DNA of 64,000 nucleotides from an uncultured Pelagibacteraceae bacterium (GCA_902619925.1 CACNFY010000005.1:1-64000); one strand, 5' to 3'; numbered from the stretch's first letter, positions 55,861-64,000 are shown. The notes: generated by a model from the letters alone, not told the origin. Made by a program: numbers and translations.

Positions 55861-56607
55861 TTAATTTTCCTCAACTGATCCATCTACACCATGTTTATGG
55901 TCGTGCTTATGCTCGTAAATAGATAATATTTTTGAAACATCTTCACCAAATAATTCTTGATATTTTTTATTATTAGCAACAGAAATGGGTGTTCCTGAAC
56001 AGCAGACATGACCATTAAGGCATACTACATGGTCGGTTTTAGACATAACAACGTGTAAATTATGAGATATCAGTAAAATTCCACACTTCAAAGTTTCAGA
56101 TATTTTTTTTATTAATTCATATAGTTCAATCTCTCCTGTGAAATCTACTCCTTGTACAGGTTCATCTAAAACTAATAAATCTGGTTTTTTTGCTACAGCT
56201 CGTGCCATTAAAACTCTTTGAAATTCACCACCAGATAAACTTTTCAAATCATTATTTAAAAGGTGTTTTGCACCTGTAATTTCTAAAGCTTCATTTATTT
56301 CTTGGTCTTGTAAATCCGAAGTCAAATTCATAAAGTCAAATACTCTTATAGGCAAAGTCCAATCAATTGAGATTTTCTGAGGGACATAAGCTATTTTTTT
56401 TGTAAATTTTTCAACTTTTCCGCTAATGTTTTTATATAAACCCAAAGCCATTTTGGCAGTAGTTGTTTTTCCAGACCCATTTGGACCTATTAATGTAATT
56501 ATTTTACCCTTTTCTATTTCAAGGGAAACATCTTTAACCAACCATTTATTATTTATAAAAACCCCGGCCTTTTCCATTTTTACTAATAAATTATCTGAAC
56601 TTTCCAC
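55861..56607 (-). CDS. znuC: Zinc ABC transporter ATPase ZnuC
   Basis: The 248-residue ATPase has Walker A GPNGSGKTT, a Q-loop in VPQKISID, signature LSGGEFQR, Walker B LLVLDEPVQGVD and switch His in ISHNLHVV. The start is either GTG 56607 or ATG 56577; neither has a clear ribosome site. The C-terminus carries a His-rich tail (EHKHDHKHG), common in ZnuC and likely zinc-binding. It diverges from znuA across the tandem Zur sites. Confidence 0.93.
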   Translation of the reverse strand: MESSDNLLVKMEKAGVFINNKWLVKDVSLEIEKGKIITLIGPNGSGKTTTAKMALGLYKNISGKVEKFTKKIAYVPQKISIDWTLPIRVFDFMNLTSDLQDQEINEALEITGAKHLLNNDLKSLSGGEFQRVLMARAVAKKPDLLVLDEPVQGVDFTGEIELYELIKKISETLKCGILLISHNLHVVMSKTDHVVCLNGHVCCSGTPISVANNKKYQELFGEDVSKILSIYEHKHDHKHGVDGSVEEN

Positions 56608-56631
56608 TATTAAATCCTTGTATTATGACAA

Positions 56632-56662
56632 TGTTATATTATAACACTGTTATATTATAACA
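56632..56662. promoter_or_regulatory. Two tandem identical Zur palindromes
   Basis: The 15-base palindrome TGTTATATTATAACA occurs twice, at 56632-56646 and 56648-56662, one base apart (16-base period). It matches the known Zur consensus TGTTATANTATAACA. It lies 21-51 bases before the znuA ATG and within 25 bases of the znuC start, so Zur can shut both promoters together. Confidence 0.92.
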
Positions 56663-56682
56663 AATTTATAAGGAGATATTAT

Positions 56683-57744
56683 ATGAAAAAAATTTCTAAA
56701 TCATTACTATTCGGTCCATTAGCAGGCATATTATTAATTTTGACACCTTTAAAAGCTGACATTAACGTTGTCACATCTATAAAACCTTTGCACTCATTAA
56801 CTAGTTATATTATGGAGGGTGTCGGAGAACCAGATCTAATAATAGATGGTGTTGCTTCACCACATAATTTTCAAATAAAGCCATCTCATGCAAAAATGCT
56901 TCAAAAAGCTGACCTGGTTATTTGGGTAGGTGAGGATTTAGAAAGTTTTTTACCTTCAGCATTAAAAAGTATCCCAAAAAATGCTGTTGTTTTTGAATTG
57001 TTAGATCAAAGTGGTTTAAAAAAACTAAAATTTAGAGAAAAAAATATTTTCGAAGGTCACGATGATCACGATGAACATGGTCATGATGAGCATGCCAAAA
57101 AAGAAGATGATCATGACGATCATGATGAGCATGCCAAAAAAGAAGATGATCATGACGACCATGACGATCATGATGAACATGGTAAAAAGGAAGATGATCA
57201 CGATGATCACGGACATGATGAACATGGACATGCTCATGGTGAGTATGACCCACACATTTGGCTTGATCCATCAAATGCTAAAGTAATTGTTAAAAAAATA
57301 ACAAATCAACTTAGCAAAATAGATAAAGATAATAGTTCTGTATATAAAGCTAATTCAAAAAAACTTCTTAAAGATTTAGACGGTCTTATAAAAGAAGTAA
57401 AAAATGAAATTAACAAAGATGCGAGCTTTGTGGTATTCCATGACGCTTATCAATATTTTGAAAAAAGATTTGGTATAAATGTAATTGGGGCTTTAACAGT
57501 TAATCCAGATGTGATGCCTGGTGCAGAGCAATTATCTGAAATTAGAGAAGTAATAGAGCATGAAAAAGCAAAATGTATTTTTTCTGAACCACAGTTTAAC
57601 CCTAATATAATAAATTCTATAGCAAGTGACACAGGTGTTAAAACCGGTGTTCTAGATCCTCTAGGAGCTAATATAAATAAGGGTAAAAATATGTACTTTC
57701 AGCTCATTAAAGATATGTCTAATTCTTTAAAGGATTGCTCATAG
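56683..57744 (+). CDS. znuA: Periplasmic zinc-binding protein ZnuA
   Basis: The 353-residue cluster A-1 binding protein has a signal peptide (ending near PLKADINVVTS), the metal-binding His in IVDGVASPHNFQIKPS-like segment and PHIWLDPSN, the C-terminal VVFHDAYQYFEKRFG and GVLDPLGANI. Between them is an unusually long Asp/His loop (about residues 125-185), the flexible zinc-trapping region of ZnuA. An AAGGAG site precedes the ATG. It is divergent from znuC-znuB-zur and has the Zur sites in its promoter. Confidence 0.95.
   Translation: MKKISKSLLFGPLAGILLILTPLKADINVVTSIKPLHSLTSYIMEGVGEPDLIIDGVASPHNFQIKPSHAKMLQKADLVIWVGEDLESFLPSALKSIPKNAVVFELLDQSGLKKLKFREKNIFEGHDDHDEHGHDEHAKKEDDHDDHDEHAKKEDDHDDHDDHDEHGKKEDDHDDHGHDEHGHAHGEYDPHIWLDPSNAKVIVKKITNQLSKIDKDNSSVYKANSKKLLKDLDGLIKEVKNEINKDASFVVFHDAYQYFEKRFGINVIGALTVNPDVMPGAEQLSEIREVIEHEKAKCIFSEPQFNPNIINSIASDTGVKTGVLDPLGANINKGKNMYFQLIKDMSNSLKDCS
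57058..57240 (+). repeat. Tandem repeat coding for the Asp/His-rich loop of ZnuA
   Basis: A 39-base unit (catgatgagcatgccaaaaa...) occurs at 57082-57120, almost identically at 57121-57159, and again in a more degenerate form at 57169-57207. Shorter related HDH/HDEH units flank it on both sides. Each full unit adds 13 residues, so copy-number change would keep the frame and alter the number of metal-binding residues. Confidence 0.85.
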
Positions 57745-57749
57745 TATAA

Positions 57750-58805
57750 TTAATAATTAAGTTTATTTTTTTTACTATTGAAGAATACGATTTTATTTTT
57801 ATTGAAAGAAAAACCTGTGTTGTTTTGAGGAAGGTCTTCTGATGTCCTTATTCTTATTTCGTTATCTTTGAATAAACCGTAAATAATTTTGTCAGAGCCC
57901 AAATTCTCTATGAGATCAATATTAATATTAAACTGTATTTCATGTTTAAGATTAGGATGTATATGCTCTGGTCTAATTCCTAAATATATTTCATTACTAA
58001 ATTTATAATTTTTAAACTCATATTCTTTTCCAAAAATTCTTAAAGTATTATTGTTTATAATATTGGATTTATTAATTTTGATAATATTCATTTTTGGCGT
58101 TCCAATAAATTCTGCAACAAATAAGTTATTAGGAAAATTATATATCTCATCTGGTGATCCTACCTGCTCAATTCTACCTTCATTTAAAATAACCATTTTA
58201 TCTGCCAAAGTCATAGCCTCTACCTGGTCATGAGTAACATAAATCATATTGGTTTTTATTTTTTTATGTAATTTAGAAATTTCAACTCTCATTTCTGATC
58301 TCAATGCTGCATCTAAATTTGATAAAGGTTCATCAAATAAAAATATTTTTGGATTTCTAGAAATTGCTCTTCCTATTGCAACCCTTTGTCTTTGACCACC
58401 AGATAGCTGTCCCGGTTTTCTATCCAAAAGATGTTTTATTTTTAGTATCTTTGCTGCTTGATTTACTTTCTTTTGAATATTGTTTTTGGAGATCTTTTCC
58501 ATTTTTAATCCAAATGACATATTTTCATAAACATTCATGTGTGGATACAAAGCATAAGATTGAAATACCATTGCCATATCTCTCTTTGAGGGTAATAAAT
58601 CATTAATAATATTTTTATTTAAAAGTATTGTTCCTTTATCTATTTTCTCTAGACCTGAAATCATTCTCAAAAGGGTAGATTTTCCACATCCTGAAGGTCC
58701 CACTAAAACGGTAAATTCACCATCATCAATTTCTAAGTTAAATTTTTTAATAACTTTGTTATTACCAAATGATTTTTCTACGTTTATGAATTTTATCTTT
58801 GCCAT
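57750..58805 (-). CDS. Sugar-type ABC transporter ATPase (UgpC/MalK family)
   Basis: The 351-residue ATPase has Walker A GPSGCGKS, the [21 protein letters not shown]-loop, signature LSGGQRQR, Walker [14 protein letters not shown], switch His in VTHDQVEA and a C-terminal TOBE/MalK regulatory part ([10 protein letters not shown]). It is divergent from the binding protein and both permeases at 58957-62768 and should power them. The split orientation with a shared gap suggests a common operator. Confidence 0.92.
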   Translation of the reverse strand: MAKIKFINVEKSFGNNKVIKKFNLEIDDGEFTVLVGPSGCGKSTLLRMISGLEKIDKGTILLNKNIINDLLPSKRDMAMVFQSYALYPHMNVYENMSFGLKMEKISKNNIQKKVNQAAKILKIKHLLDRKPGQLSGGQRQRVAIGRAISRNPKIFLFDEPLSNLDAALRSEMRVEISKLHKKIKTNMIYVTHDQVEAMTLADKMVILNEGRIEQVGSPDEIYNFPNNLFVAEFIGTPKMNIIKINKSNIINNNTLRIFGKEYEFKNYKFSNEIYLGIRPEHIHPNLKHEIQFNINIDLIENLGSDKIIYGLFKDNEIRIRTSEDLPQNNTGFSFNKNKIVFFNSKKNKLNY

Positions 58806-58839
58806 AAAATTGATATTTAAGTATAATTTCTATTTTATA

Positions 58840-58869
58840 ATCATTATAAAAACCATCGTTATAAAACAT
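58840..58869. repeat. Imperfect 15-base direct repeat in the divergent promoter
   Basis: ATCATTATAAAAACC is followed at once by ATCGTTATAAAACAT; the first 12 positions match at all but one base. It lies in the 151-base gap between the MalK-like ATPase (minus) and its binding protein (plus). It could be an operator for both, but no regulator is encoded beside it. Confidence 0.4.
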
Positions 58870-58956
58870 AATATTTAAAGGGATAATTAAAGGGTTCTTT
58901 ATTCTTTTTCTTTTTGATACATTTTTTAAAAATTAGTTAATAAGGAGACATTACCA

Positions 58957-60279
58957 ATGAAAAAAATAATTATTTATATTTTTGCCTCACTATTTTTTGC
59001 AAGCTCTAGTATTTCAGGAATTACTTTTTGGACTACAGAAGTTCAGCCTGCGAGAATGGCTAAACAACAAGATATGGCAAAAGATTTTGAGTCAAAAACA
59101 GGTATAAGTGTTGAGGTTATTCCTGTGGAAGAAAAAGACTTAGGAAAAAGAGCTACAGCCGCAGCTGCAGCTGGAGATCTTCCTGATGTAATATATCATA
59201 CACTTCAGTACGTCTTACCGTGGGCGGAAGCTGGTATACTTGATGTAAATGCTAATAATGATGTAGTAAAGCAATTAGGTAAAAAAACTTTTGCACCAGG
59301 ACCATTAAACATGGCTAAAAAAGGCGGGAAGATTGCTGCTGTTCCAGTTGATGGTTGGACCCAAATGGTAGTGTATAGAAAAGATCTTTTCGAGAAAAAT
59401 GGATTAGAACCACCAACTTCTTATAAAAATATTGAAAAGGCTATAAATGTTCTTTCAGGTTCGGACATGTTTGGATTTGTTGCGGCAACAAAAACAGATG
59501 AAAACTTTATGAGCCAAGTTTTGGAACATGTTCTTTTAGCAAATGGAGTTAATTTTGTTAAAAAGGGTGGAACTAAAAAACAAGGGAAAGCTCTAAAGAA
59601 TTCATTAGAGTTTTATAAAGTTATAGCTAAGGCTAGTCCCCCAGGAGAACTTTTCTGGAAACAATCTAGGGAATTATATTTTGCAGGAAAAACACCAATG
59701 ATAATTTGGTCTCCATTTATAATGGACGAGCTTGCAGGATTAAGAGACTCAGCGCCTCCAACAATAAATAGTGATCCTACTTCTTCTGAATTAGCATCTA
59801 AGACTGGTTTCATTACTAATTTTAGCGGTCCTAATAACAGAAAAGGTGCTGCTTGGGCTGATGTAAGATATATGGGTATTACTGCAGATGCGGACACAGA
59901 TGAAGCTAAAAAATTTATTGAGTATTCAATGAACGAAGGTTACACAGCAACGCTTGGTATTGCCCCTGAAGGAAAATTTCCTGTTAGAAGAGGAAATAAG
60001 AATGATCCTAACGCATACACAAATGCTTGGAGTAAACTGCCAGTCGGTGTTGATAGAAAGAAACCATTAACTGAGCTTTATTCAGGTGATGTTATTAATA
60101 ATATTGTTGCAGGTCTAGATACAGCTAATAGATGGGGTGTTAAAGAAGGTGAACTATCAAGAGCCTCAAAAATTATCAATGCACAATTCTTAAACAGAAT
60201 TACAAGAGAATATATTGATGATCAAATTACTGTAGACGAGGCAGTTGATAAAATTAATGCAGAACTAGCTAAATTTTAA
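58957..60279 (+). CDS. Family-1 extracellular solute-binding protein (sugar/glycerol-phosphate type)
   Basis: The 440-residue protein has a signal peptide (about residues 1-20, ISGITFWT at the mature end) and the type 1 binding-protein fold with DFESKTGISVEVIPVEEKDL, AAGDLPDVIYHTLQYV and a C-terminal FLNRITREYIDDQITVDEAVDKI. An AAGGAG site lies before the ATG. The family binds sugars, sugar alcohols or glycerol-3-phosphate. I cannot tell which; the pho island nearby does not decide it. Confidence 0.9.
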   Translation: MKKIIIYIFASLFFASSSISGITFWTTEVQPARMAKQQDMAKDFESKTGISVEVIPVEEKDLGKRATAAAAAGDLPDVIYHTLQYVLPWAEAGILDVNANNDVVKQLGKKTFAPGPLNMAKKGGKIAAVPVDGWTQMVVYRKDLFEKNGLEPPTSYKNIEKAINVLSGSDMFGFVAATKTDENFMSQVLEHVLLANGVNFVKKGGTKKQGKALKNSLEFYKVIAKASPPGELFWKQSRELYFAGKTPMIIWSPFIMDELAGLRDSAPPTINSDPTSSELASKTGFITNFSGPNNRKGAAWADVRYMGITADADTDEAKKFIEYSMNEGYTATLGIAPEGKFPVRRGNKNDPNAYTNAWSKLPVGVDRKKPLTELYSGDVINNIVAGLDTANRWGVKEGELSRASKIINAQFLNRITREYIDDQITVDEAVDKINAELAKF

Positions 60280-60292
60280 ATAAATATGTTTT

Positions 60293-60323
60293 AAAAGCGG
60301 ATAATAATATATTATCCGCTTTT
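60293..60323 (+). terminator. Hairpin between binding protein and permease genes
   Basis: A perfect 14-base inverted repeat aaaagcggataata / tattatccgctttt has a 3-base loop and ends in TTTT just 2 bases before the next ATG. It resembles the aapJ and pstS hairpins. A true terminator here would end transcription at the start codon; a stabilised 3' end or translation control is also possible. Confidence 0.75.
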
Positions 60324-60325
60324 GC

Positions 60326-61585
60326 ATGGCTGACAAATTATCAAAAATAGAAAAAAGGACCGCATACGCATTAATTTTGCCAGCGATACTACTTGTATTT
60401 TCTATTATCCTTTTTCCGATTTTTGCAAATATTTGGATAAGTTTTAAGGAAGTTGAGTTAAAAGATATAAGAATACCTGAACCAAGAGCCAAAAAAATTA
60501 TAAAATCAATTCCAGAAGATCAGACAAAATTAAAAATTGTTTATAAATTAAGAAATAGTTCATTACTTGAGAATATAACTGATGTTAAATTAAAGGATAA
60601 ACTACCAGCAAATATAGAATTTGTTAATATCGATCCTAGATGCAACTTTAAATCTAGAACTCTATCCTGTTCGTTTGGTGAGTGGAAAGCTAAATATAGG
60701 GAAAATTTAGAGTTTATTATTTATAATGTTAACGGTAACTTAATTGATAAAAAATCTTTAAAATCAAAAAAACCAAAGTTATCTGGTAAAGCTGATAATA
60801 TACTACTTACAACCAACTTTACTTTAAACAATTTTAAAAAAGTTTTTTTCAAAAATGATTTTAAAGATTTATTGTTAACCACATTTTATTTTACATTTTT
60901 TGGCACATTAGGTGCAATCATTTTTGGTGTATTAGCTGCACAATTAGTCAATCAAAAATTCAGCGGTAGAACTTTTATGAGAAGTATTTTACTTTTTCCT
61001 TACGTAGGCCCTGTGGTAGCATTAGCTTATACGTGGACTTTATTGCTAGATCCAAACAGTGGAACTTTGAATGCACTTCTTATTAAATTCCAAATTTTAG
61101 ATCAACCAATAAATTTATTAGGTCAAAAATATTTAACATTTCAATTTTTAGGTATTGATTTAAAGTTAAGGTTGGCATTAACAACTGTAATATTCTTCGA
61201 GATATGGAGATATTTTCCATTAGCTTTCCTTTTTGTTCTTGCAAGATTACAAGCAATACCGAAAGATCTTTATGAGGCATCTGATGTAGATGGGGCAGGT
61301 CCACTTAATAAATTTTTTAATATTACCCTTCCTCAAATTACGGCGATTATATCAATATTGTTCATGATAAGATTTATTTGGAATTTTAATAAATTTGAAG
61401 ACATTTTCTTATTAACTGGTGGAGCTTCAGGAACGAGGACACTTCCAATAAATGTTTATGAGCAAGGTTTTGCAATTTCAAATATAGGAATGGGCTCAGC
61501 TGTTTCAATGGTTATAGTTTTGATCTTAATTATTTTTATGATTTTATATTTTAAATTAATAGGGAAAAGAGCAAATGAATTATAA
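60326..61585 (+). CDS. ABC transporter permease (MalF/UgpA type) with periplasmic DUF11-like insert
   Basis: The 419-residue protein has a first membrane helix (about residues 14-36), then about 135 hydrophilic residues, and then the permease core with the EAA loop YEASDVDGAGPLNKFFNITLPQ. The insert contains VKLKDKLPANIEFVNIDP and the Cys pair CNFKSRTLSC, a pattern like DUF11/Ig-like repeats. MalF of E. coli also has a periplasmic domain, but after helix 3. It overlaps the next permease by 11 bases. Confidence 0.87.
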   Translation: MADKLSKIEKRTAYALILPAILLVFSIILFPIFANIWISFKEVELKDIRIPEPRAKKIIKSIPEDQTKLKIVYKLRNSSLLENITDVKLKDKLPANIEFVNIDPRCNFKSRTLSCSFGEWKAKYRENLEFIIYNVNGNLIDKKSLKSKKPKLSGKADNILLTTNFTLNNFKKVFFKNDFKDLLLTTFYFTFFGTLGAIIFGVLAAQLVNQKFSGRTFMRSILLFPYVGPVVALAYTWTLLLDPNSGTLNALLIKFQILDQPINLLGQKYLTFQFLGIDLKLRLALTTVIFFEIWRYFPLAFLFVLARLQAIPKDLYEASDVDGAGPLNKFFNITLPQITAIISILFMIRFIWNFNKFEDIFLLTGGASGTRTLPINVYEQGFAISNIGMGSAVSMVIVLILIIFMILYFKLIGKRANEL

Positions 61586-62768
61586 ATCAACTTTAATTTA
61601 TTTAATAATTTCTACATTATATCTTTTAACCTTAAAGCTTGTTTGGATAATTTTATCAGTATTACAAGGGTTAGAAATGACAAGTATCACCTTGGAGAAA
61701 AATTTAATTTTAGGGTTAAGTATATCTTTATTATCTATTCTATTTGGAAATAAAATTAATCTATTAATTAAAAATTTAGGCTTATCTTTAGTATTTACTT
61801 ATATTTTTTATGTAATTAATAATGTTACACCTCTTTGGTTTTATTTTGGAATATTTTTAATTTATTTTCTTTTTTTAAATAATATTCGTAACTATGACCT
61901 TAAATATCTAAATCAGCCTCATGTTATAGAAAAAGTAACTTTTAAATATATTACTTTATTTGGAATAGTTTTCTTTTCCCTAGTAATACTATTTCCTTTT
62001 TACATAATGTTAGTAACTAGCTTTAAAACTCAAGCTTCATTACTAATGAATCCTTTAGATTTTAGTTTAGATTTCACTAAAAGTTTTAAAGAATTTTTTA
62101 AATCGTATTTTGTTGTGTTTAAAACTTATAACTTTAGCAGATATATATTAACAAGCACTATAGTTTCCATCGGCACTGTAATAATTACACTTTTATTTGC
62201 TATACCAGCCGCGTATGCTGTGGCAAGATTAAATTTTTTTGGTAAAACTTTTCTTTCAACATCAATTTTAATTATATATATGTTTCCAGCTATTGTTCTT
62301 GTAATTCCGCTTTATACAATTTTTAGTCAATTAGGATTAAGAAATTCAATCAGCGGTTTGTTAATAGTATATACAGCAACAACACTTCCAGTGGCTATTT
62401 ATATGCTTCAAGGATACTTTAAAAGTATCCCTAAAGAAATTGAAGATGCAGCCTTAATAGATGGTCATAATTGGTTCGGCATCATCTTAAAAATAATCAT
62501 ACCGTTAAGTCTTCCTGCAATAGCCTCAGTTGCATTATATGTTTTTATGATTGCGTGGAATGAATTTCTTTTTTCATTGATGTTTTTAGATAATCCCAAA
62601 ACATTTACTTTATCTAGAGCTATTAATTATCTCTCAGGCGATGCCGAAACTCCTAGACAATTCTTAATGGCAGGCTCAGTGATTGTAACACTGCCTATAT
62701 TATTAATATTTATTTATTTTGAAAAATATCTTGTTGGTGGTTTAACTTCTGGAAGCATAAAAGGATAG
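61575..62768 (+). CDS. ABC transporter permease (MalG/UgpE type) with N-terminal membrane extension
   Basis: The 397-residue protein has about four extra hydrophobic helices in residues 1-115, then the usual MalG-like core beginning LFPFYIMLVTSFKTQ and the EAA loop EDAALIDGHNWFGIILKIIIPLSLP. Typical members have about 280 residues, so the extension is notable. It should pair with the upstream permease and the ATPase at 57750. The ATG lies inside the upstream gene (11-base overlap). Confidence 0.88.
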   Translation: MNYKSTLIYLIISTLYLLTLKLVWIILSVLQGLEMTSITLEKNLILGLSISLLSILFGNKINLLIKNLGLSLVFTYIFYVINNVTPLWFYFGIFLIYFLFLNNIRNYDLKYLNQPHVIEKVTFKYITLFGIVFFSLVILFPFYIMLVTSFKTQASLLMNPLDFSLDFTKSFKEFFKSYFVVFKTYNFSRYILTSTIVSIGTVIITLLFAIPAAYAVARLNFFGKTFLSTSILIIYMFPAIVLVIPLYTIFSQLGLRNSISGLLIVYTATTLPVAIYMLQGYFKSIPKEIEDAALIDGHNWFGIILKIIIPLSLPAIASVALYVFMIAWNEFLFSLMFLDNPKTFTLSRAINYLSGDAETPRQFLMAGSVIVTLPILLIFIYFEKYLVGGLTSGSIKG

Positions 62769-62774
62769 AAGATT

Positions 62775-63551
62775 TTAAATCAATTCTAATTCAATAGGAG
62801 TGTGGTCAGATGGTTTCTCTTTGCCACGTGGATATTTATTTATCTTAATATCTTTTACATTTTTTATTAGAGAATTTGACACTAGAAAATGATCAATTCT
62901 CATACCGTTATTTTTTTGCCACGCACCTCTCATATAATCCCAAAATGTATAACCCTCTGTATCTGGATAAAGATATCTATAAGCATCATTAAAGCCTAAG
63001 TTTAAAATTTCTCTAAATTTTTTTCTAATTTCTAATCTATATAGTGCATCATTTTCAAAACTTTTATAGTTGTAAACATCTTCTGCTGCAGGAATAACAT
63101 TAAAATCTCCACCAATAATAATATTCTGATTTTTTCTTAAACTTAGTTTAAGTAATTTAATAAAACTATCTAACCAATTCTTTTTATATGTATATTTATC
63201 AGTATCAACAGGATTACCGTTAGGTATATAAACATTAATTAAATGGATAATTTTTTTTTTGTAATTTAGTTCAGAGGAGATAATTCTTGATTGTTTATTT
63301 CTGTCTTTAATAATGTCATTCGTAATATTCTTAACTTTTTCTTTTGATAAAATTGCAACCCCATTATAACTTTTCTGTCCAAAAACATAACTTTCATAAC
63401 CTAAAGATTTTATTTCATCATATGGATAAGTTTTGTCTTCTGTTTTGATTTCTTGAATTAGCACAATATCAGGGGAAAATTTTTTAAGATATTCTTTTAT
63501 GTTTTCTAATCTTGCTCTTACAGAATTTACATTCCACGAGCTGATGATCAT
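62775..63551 (-). CDS. xthA: Exodeoxyribonuclease III
   Basis: XthA repairs abasic and oxidised 3' ends. I start at the ATG at 63551 (MIISSWNVNSVRARLEN), 258 residues; the track start is upstream in erpA. Metal and catalytic residues are in SWNVNSVRAR, QEIKTED, GGDFNVIPAAEDV, FWDYMRGAW and SDHTPIELEL. It overlaps the erpA stop by one base, so the two are co-transcribed. Confidence 0.96.
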   Translation of the reverse strand: MIISSWNVNSVRARLENIKEYLKKFSPDIVLIQEIKTEDKTYPYDEIKSLGYESYVFGQKSYNGVAILSKEKVKNITNDIIKDRNKQSRIISSELNYKKKIIHLINVYIPNGNPVDTDKYTYKKNWLDSFIKLLKLSLRKNQNIIIGGDFNVIPAAEDVYNYKSFENDALYRLEIRKKFREILNLGFNDAYRYLYPDTEGYTFWDYMRGAWQKNNGMRIDHFLVSNSLIKNVKDIKINKYPRGKEKPSDHTPIELELI

Positions 63552-63868
63552 TAAAGAGAAAAAGATACCCCACAACCACATGACGATTTGGTTTGTGGAT
63601 TATTAATTTTAAAGGACTCACCAATAAGCTCCTCAACATAGTCAATTTCTGACCCTTTTAGCATATCGGCAGATTGTTGATCAATTAGTATGTTATTAAC
63701 AATTAAATCATCATTATTCGGCTTAAGATCGTATGAAAAATCATACTGAAATCCTGAGCATCCACCGCCTTTTATGGCGATTCTGAAAAAAGAGCCTTTG
63801 TCCTTTTTTGATAGTAAAAAGTTGATTTGTTTTATTGCTTTATCAGTAAATTTAATTTCTTTAATCAT
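63551..63868 (-). CDS. erpA: A-type iron-sulfur carrier ErpA/IscA
   Basis: The 105-residue HesB family protein carries the three conserved Cys, one in GGCSGFQYDF and two in SSCGCGVSF. It delivers Fe-S clusters to target enzymes. In alphaproteobacteria this gene is next to xthA and dgt, the same as here. ErpA and IscA are hard to separate by sequence, so the name follows the neighbourhood. Confidence 0.93.
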   Translation of the reverse strand: MIKEIKFTDKAIKQINFLLSKKDKGSFFRIAIKGGGCSGFQYDFSYDLKPNNDDLIVNNILIDQQSADMLKGSEIDYVEELIGESFKINNPQTKSSCGCGVSFSL

Positions 63869-63918
63869 TATTTAACACTGTTATTACTAATATAGTTAAT
63901 TATTTAAACTTTTAAAGT

Positions 63919-64000
63919 ATGAAAAAATACTCAAAACTTGGTCTATTTAAAAGCAAAGGCAGGTTGTTTAAAGAACCTAAAAATAGATTTAGATCAGATT
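63919..64000 (+). CDS. dgt: dGTPase-like gene, first 27 codons (cut by window end)
   Basis: An ATG at 63919 opens a frame MKKYSKLGLFKSKGR, then LFKEPKNRFRSD, and continues to the window edge. The RFRSD motif just before the end is the start of the conserved RSxFQRDRDRI block of dGTP triphosphohydrolases. The xthA-erpA / dgt arrangement is usual in alphaproteobacteria. Only about 27 residues are visible, so the call is based on that motif and context. Confidence 0.72.
   Translation, partial: MKKYSKLGLFKSKGRLFKEPKNRFRSD

Noticed and set aside
57082-57207. Possible CRISPR or other spaced repeat array
   Set aside because: The units are adjacent, coding and in the znuA frame, without distinct spacers or cas genes.
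57025-57286. Several overlapping ORFs on both strands in the znuA repeat region
   Set aside because: They are shadows of the His/Asp repeat; codons such as catgatgac translate into His-, Met- or Asp-rich strings in every frame.

Overview
This window looks like a chromosomal segment of a SAR11-clade alphaproteobacterium (Candidatus Pelagibacter or a close relative). The evidence is very AT-rich DNA, heavy K/N/I codon use, one- to twenty-base gene overlaps (TAATG, TGATG, ATGA junctions), no insertion sequences, prophage or CRISPR, alphaproteobacterial gene order, and a marine-type phosphate and lipid-remodelling island. No gap between genes exceeds about 300 bases. The assignment rests on gene content and style, not on a database comparison.

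Region 1 (1-20.4 kb) is core metabolism in an alphaproteobacterial order with many usual members missing. It starts with the tail of an OmpH/Skp chaperone, then lipid A synthesis (fabZ-lpxD-lpxA-lpxI-lpxB). On the minus strand follow gltX, lexA (with a perfect GTTC-N7-GTTC SOS box), trpC-trpD-trpG-trpE and a PpiD-like chaperone. On the plus strand follow tpiA, secG, pyrG, kdsA, eno, ftsB-like, lipA and ratA-like. A minus-strand trio closes the region: cinA C-terminal type, pgpA and the fused ispDF.

Region 2 (20.4-37.4 kb) holds the ntrY-ntrX two-component system with trkA-trkH potassium uptake, tRNA-Arg(TCT), an AapJQMP-type amino-acid ABC transporter, an XRE regulator, tRNA-Asn and tRNA-Cys, valS, ilvD and a manC-type guanylyltransferase.

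Region 3 (37.4-52.4 kb) is a phosphate-stress island. A DAG-kinase-family gene diverges from plcP-agt-phoR across a Pho-box-like repeat. Then come an unknown exported protein, pstS (triple Pho-box-like repeat), pstC, pstA, pstB, phoU, phoB, sixA, ppk and ppx. Together these would sense low phosphate (PhoR/PhoB/PhoU), import it (Pst), strip phosphate from phospholipids (PlcP), refill membranes with glycolipid (Agt) and manage polyphosphate (Ppk/Ppx). pstC is split by a -1 frame change exactly at an in-frame T_TTT_TTA heptamer. It is either a programmed frameshift, an indel or a sequencing error, and this is the most interesting observation here.

Region 4 (52.5-64 kb) contains a small Lys-rich protein, a NUDIX hydrolase, an aquaporin/ArsC-like pair with a small membrane protein, and zur-znuB-znuC diverging from znuA over two identical tandem Zur palindromes. 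Next is a family-1 sugar or glycerol-phosphate type ABC transporter with unusual extra domains in both permeases. The window ends with xthA, erpA and the first codons of a dGTPase-like gene. In all three solute-binding-protein ABC operons a strong hairpin separates the binding-protein gene from the permease genes.
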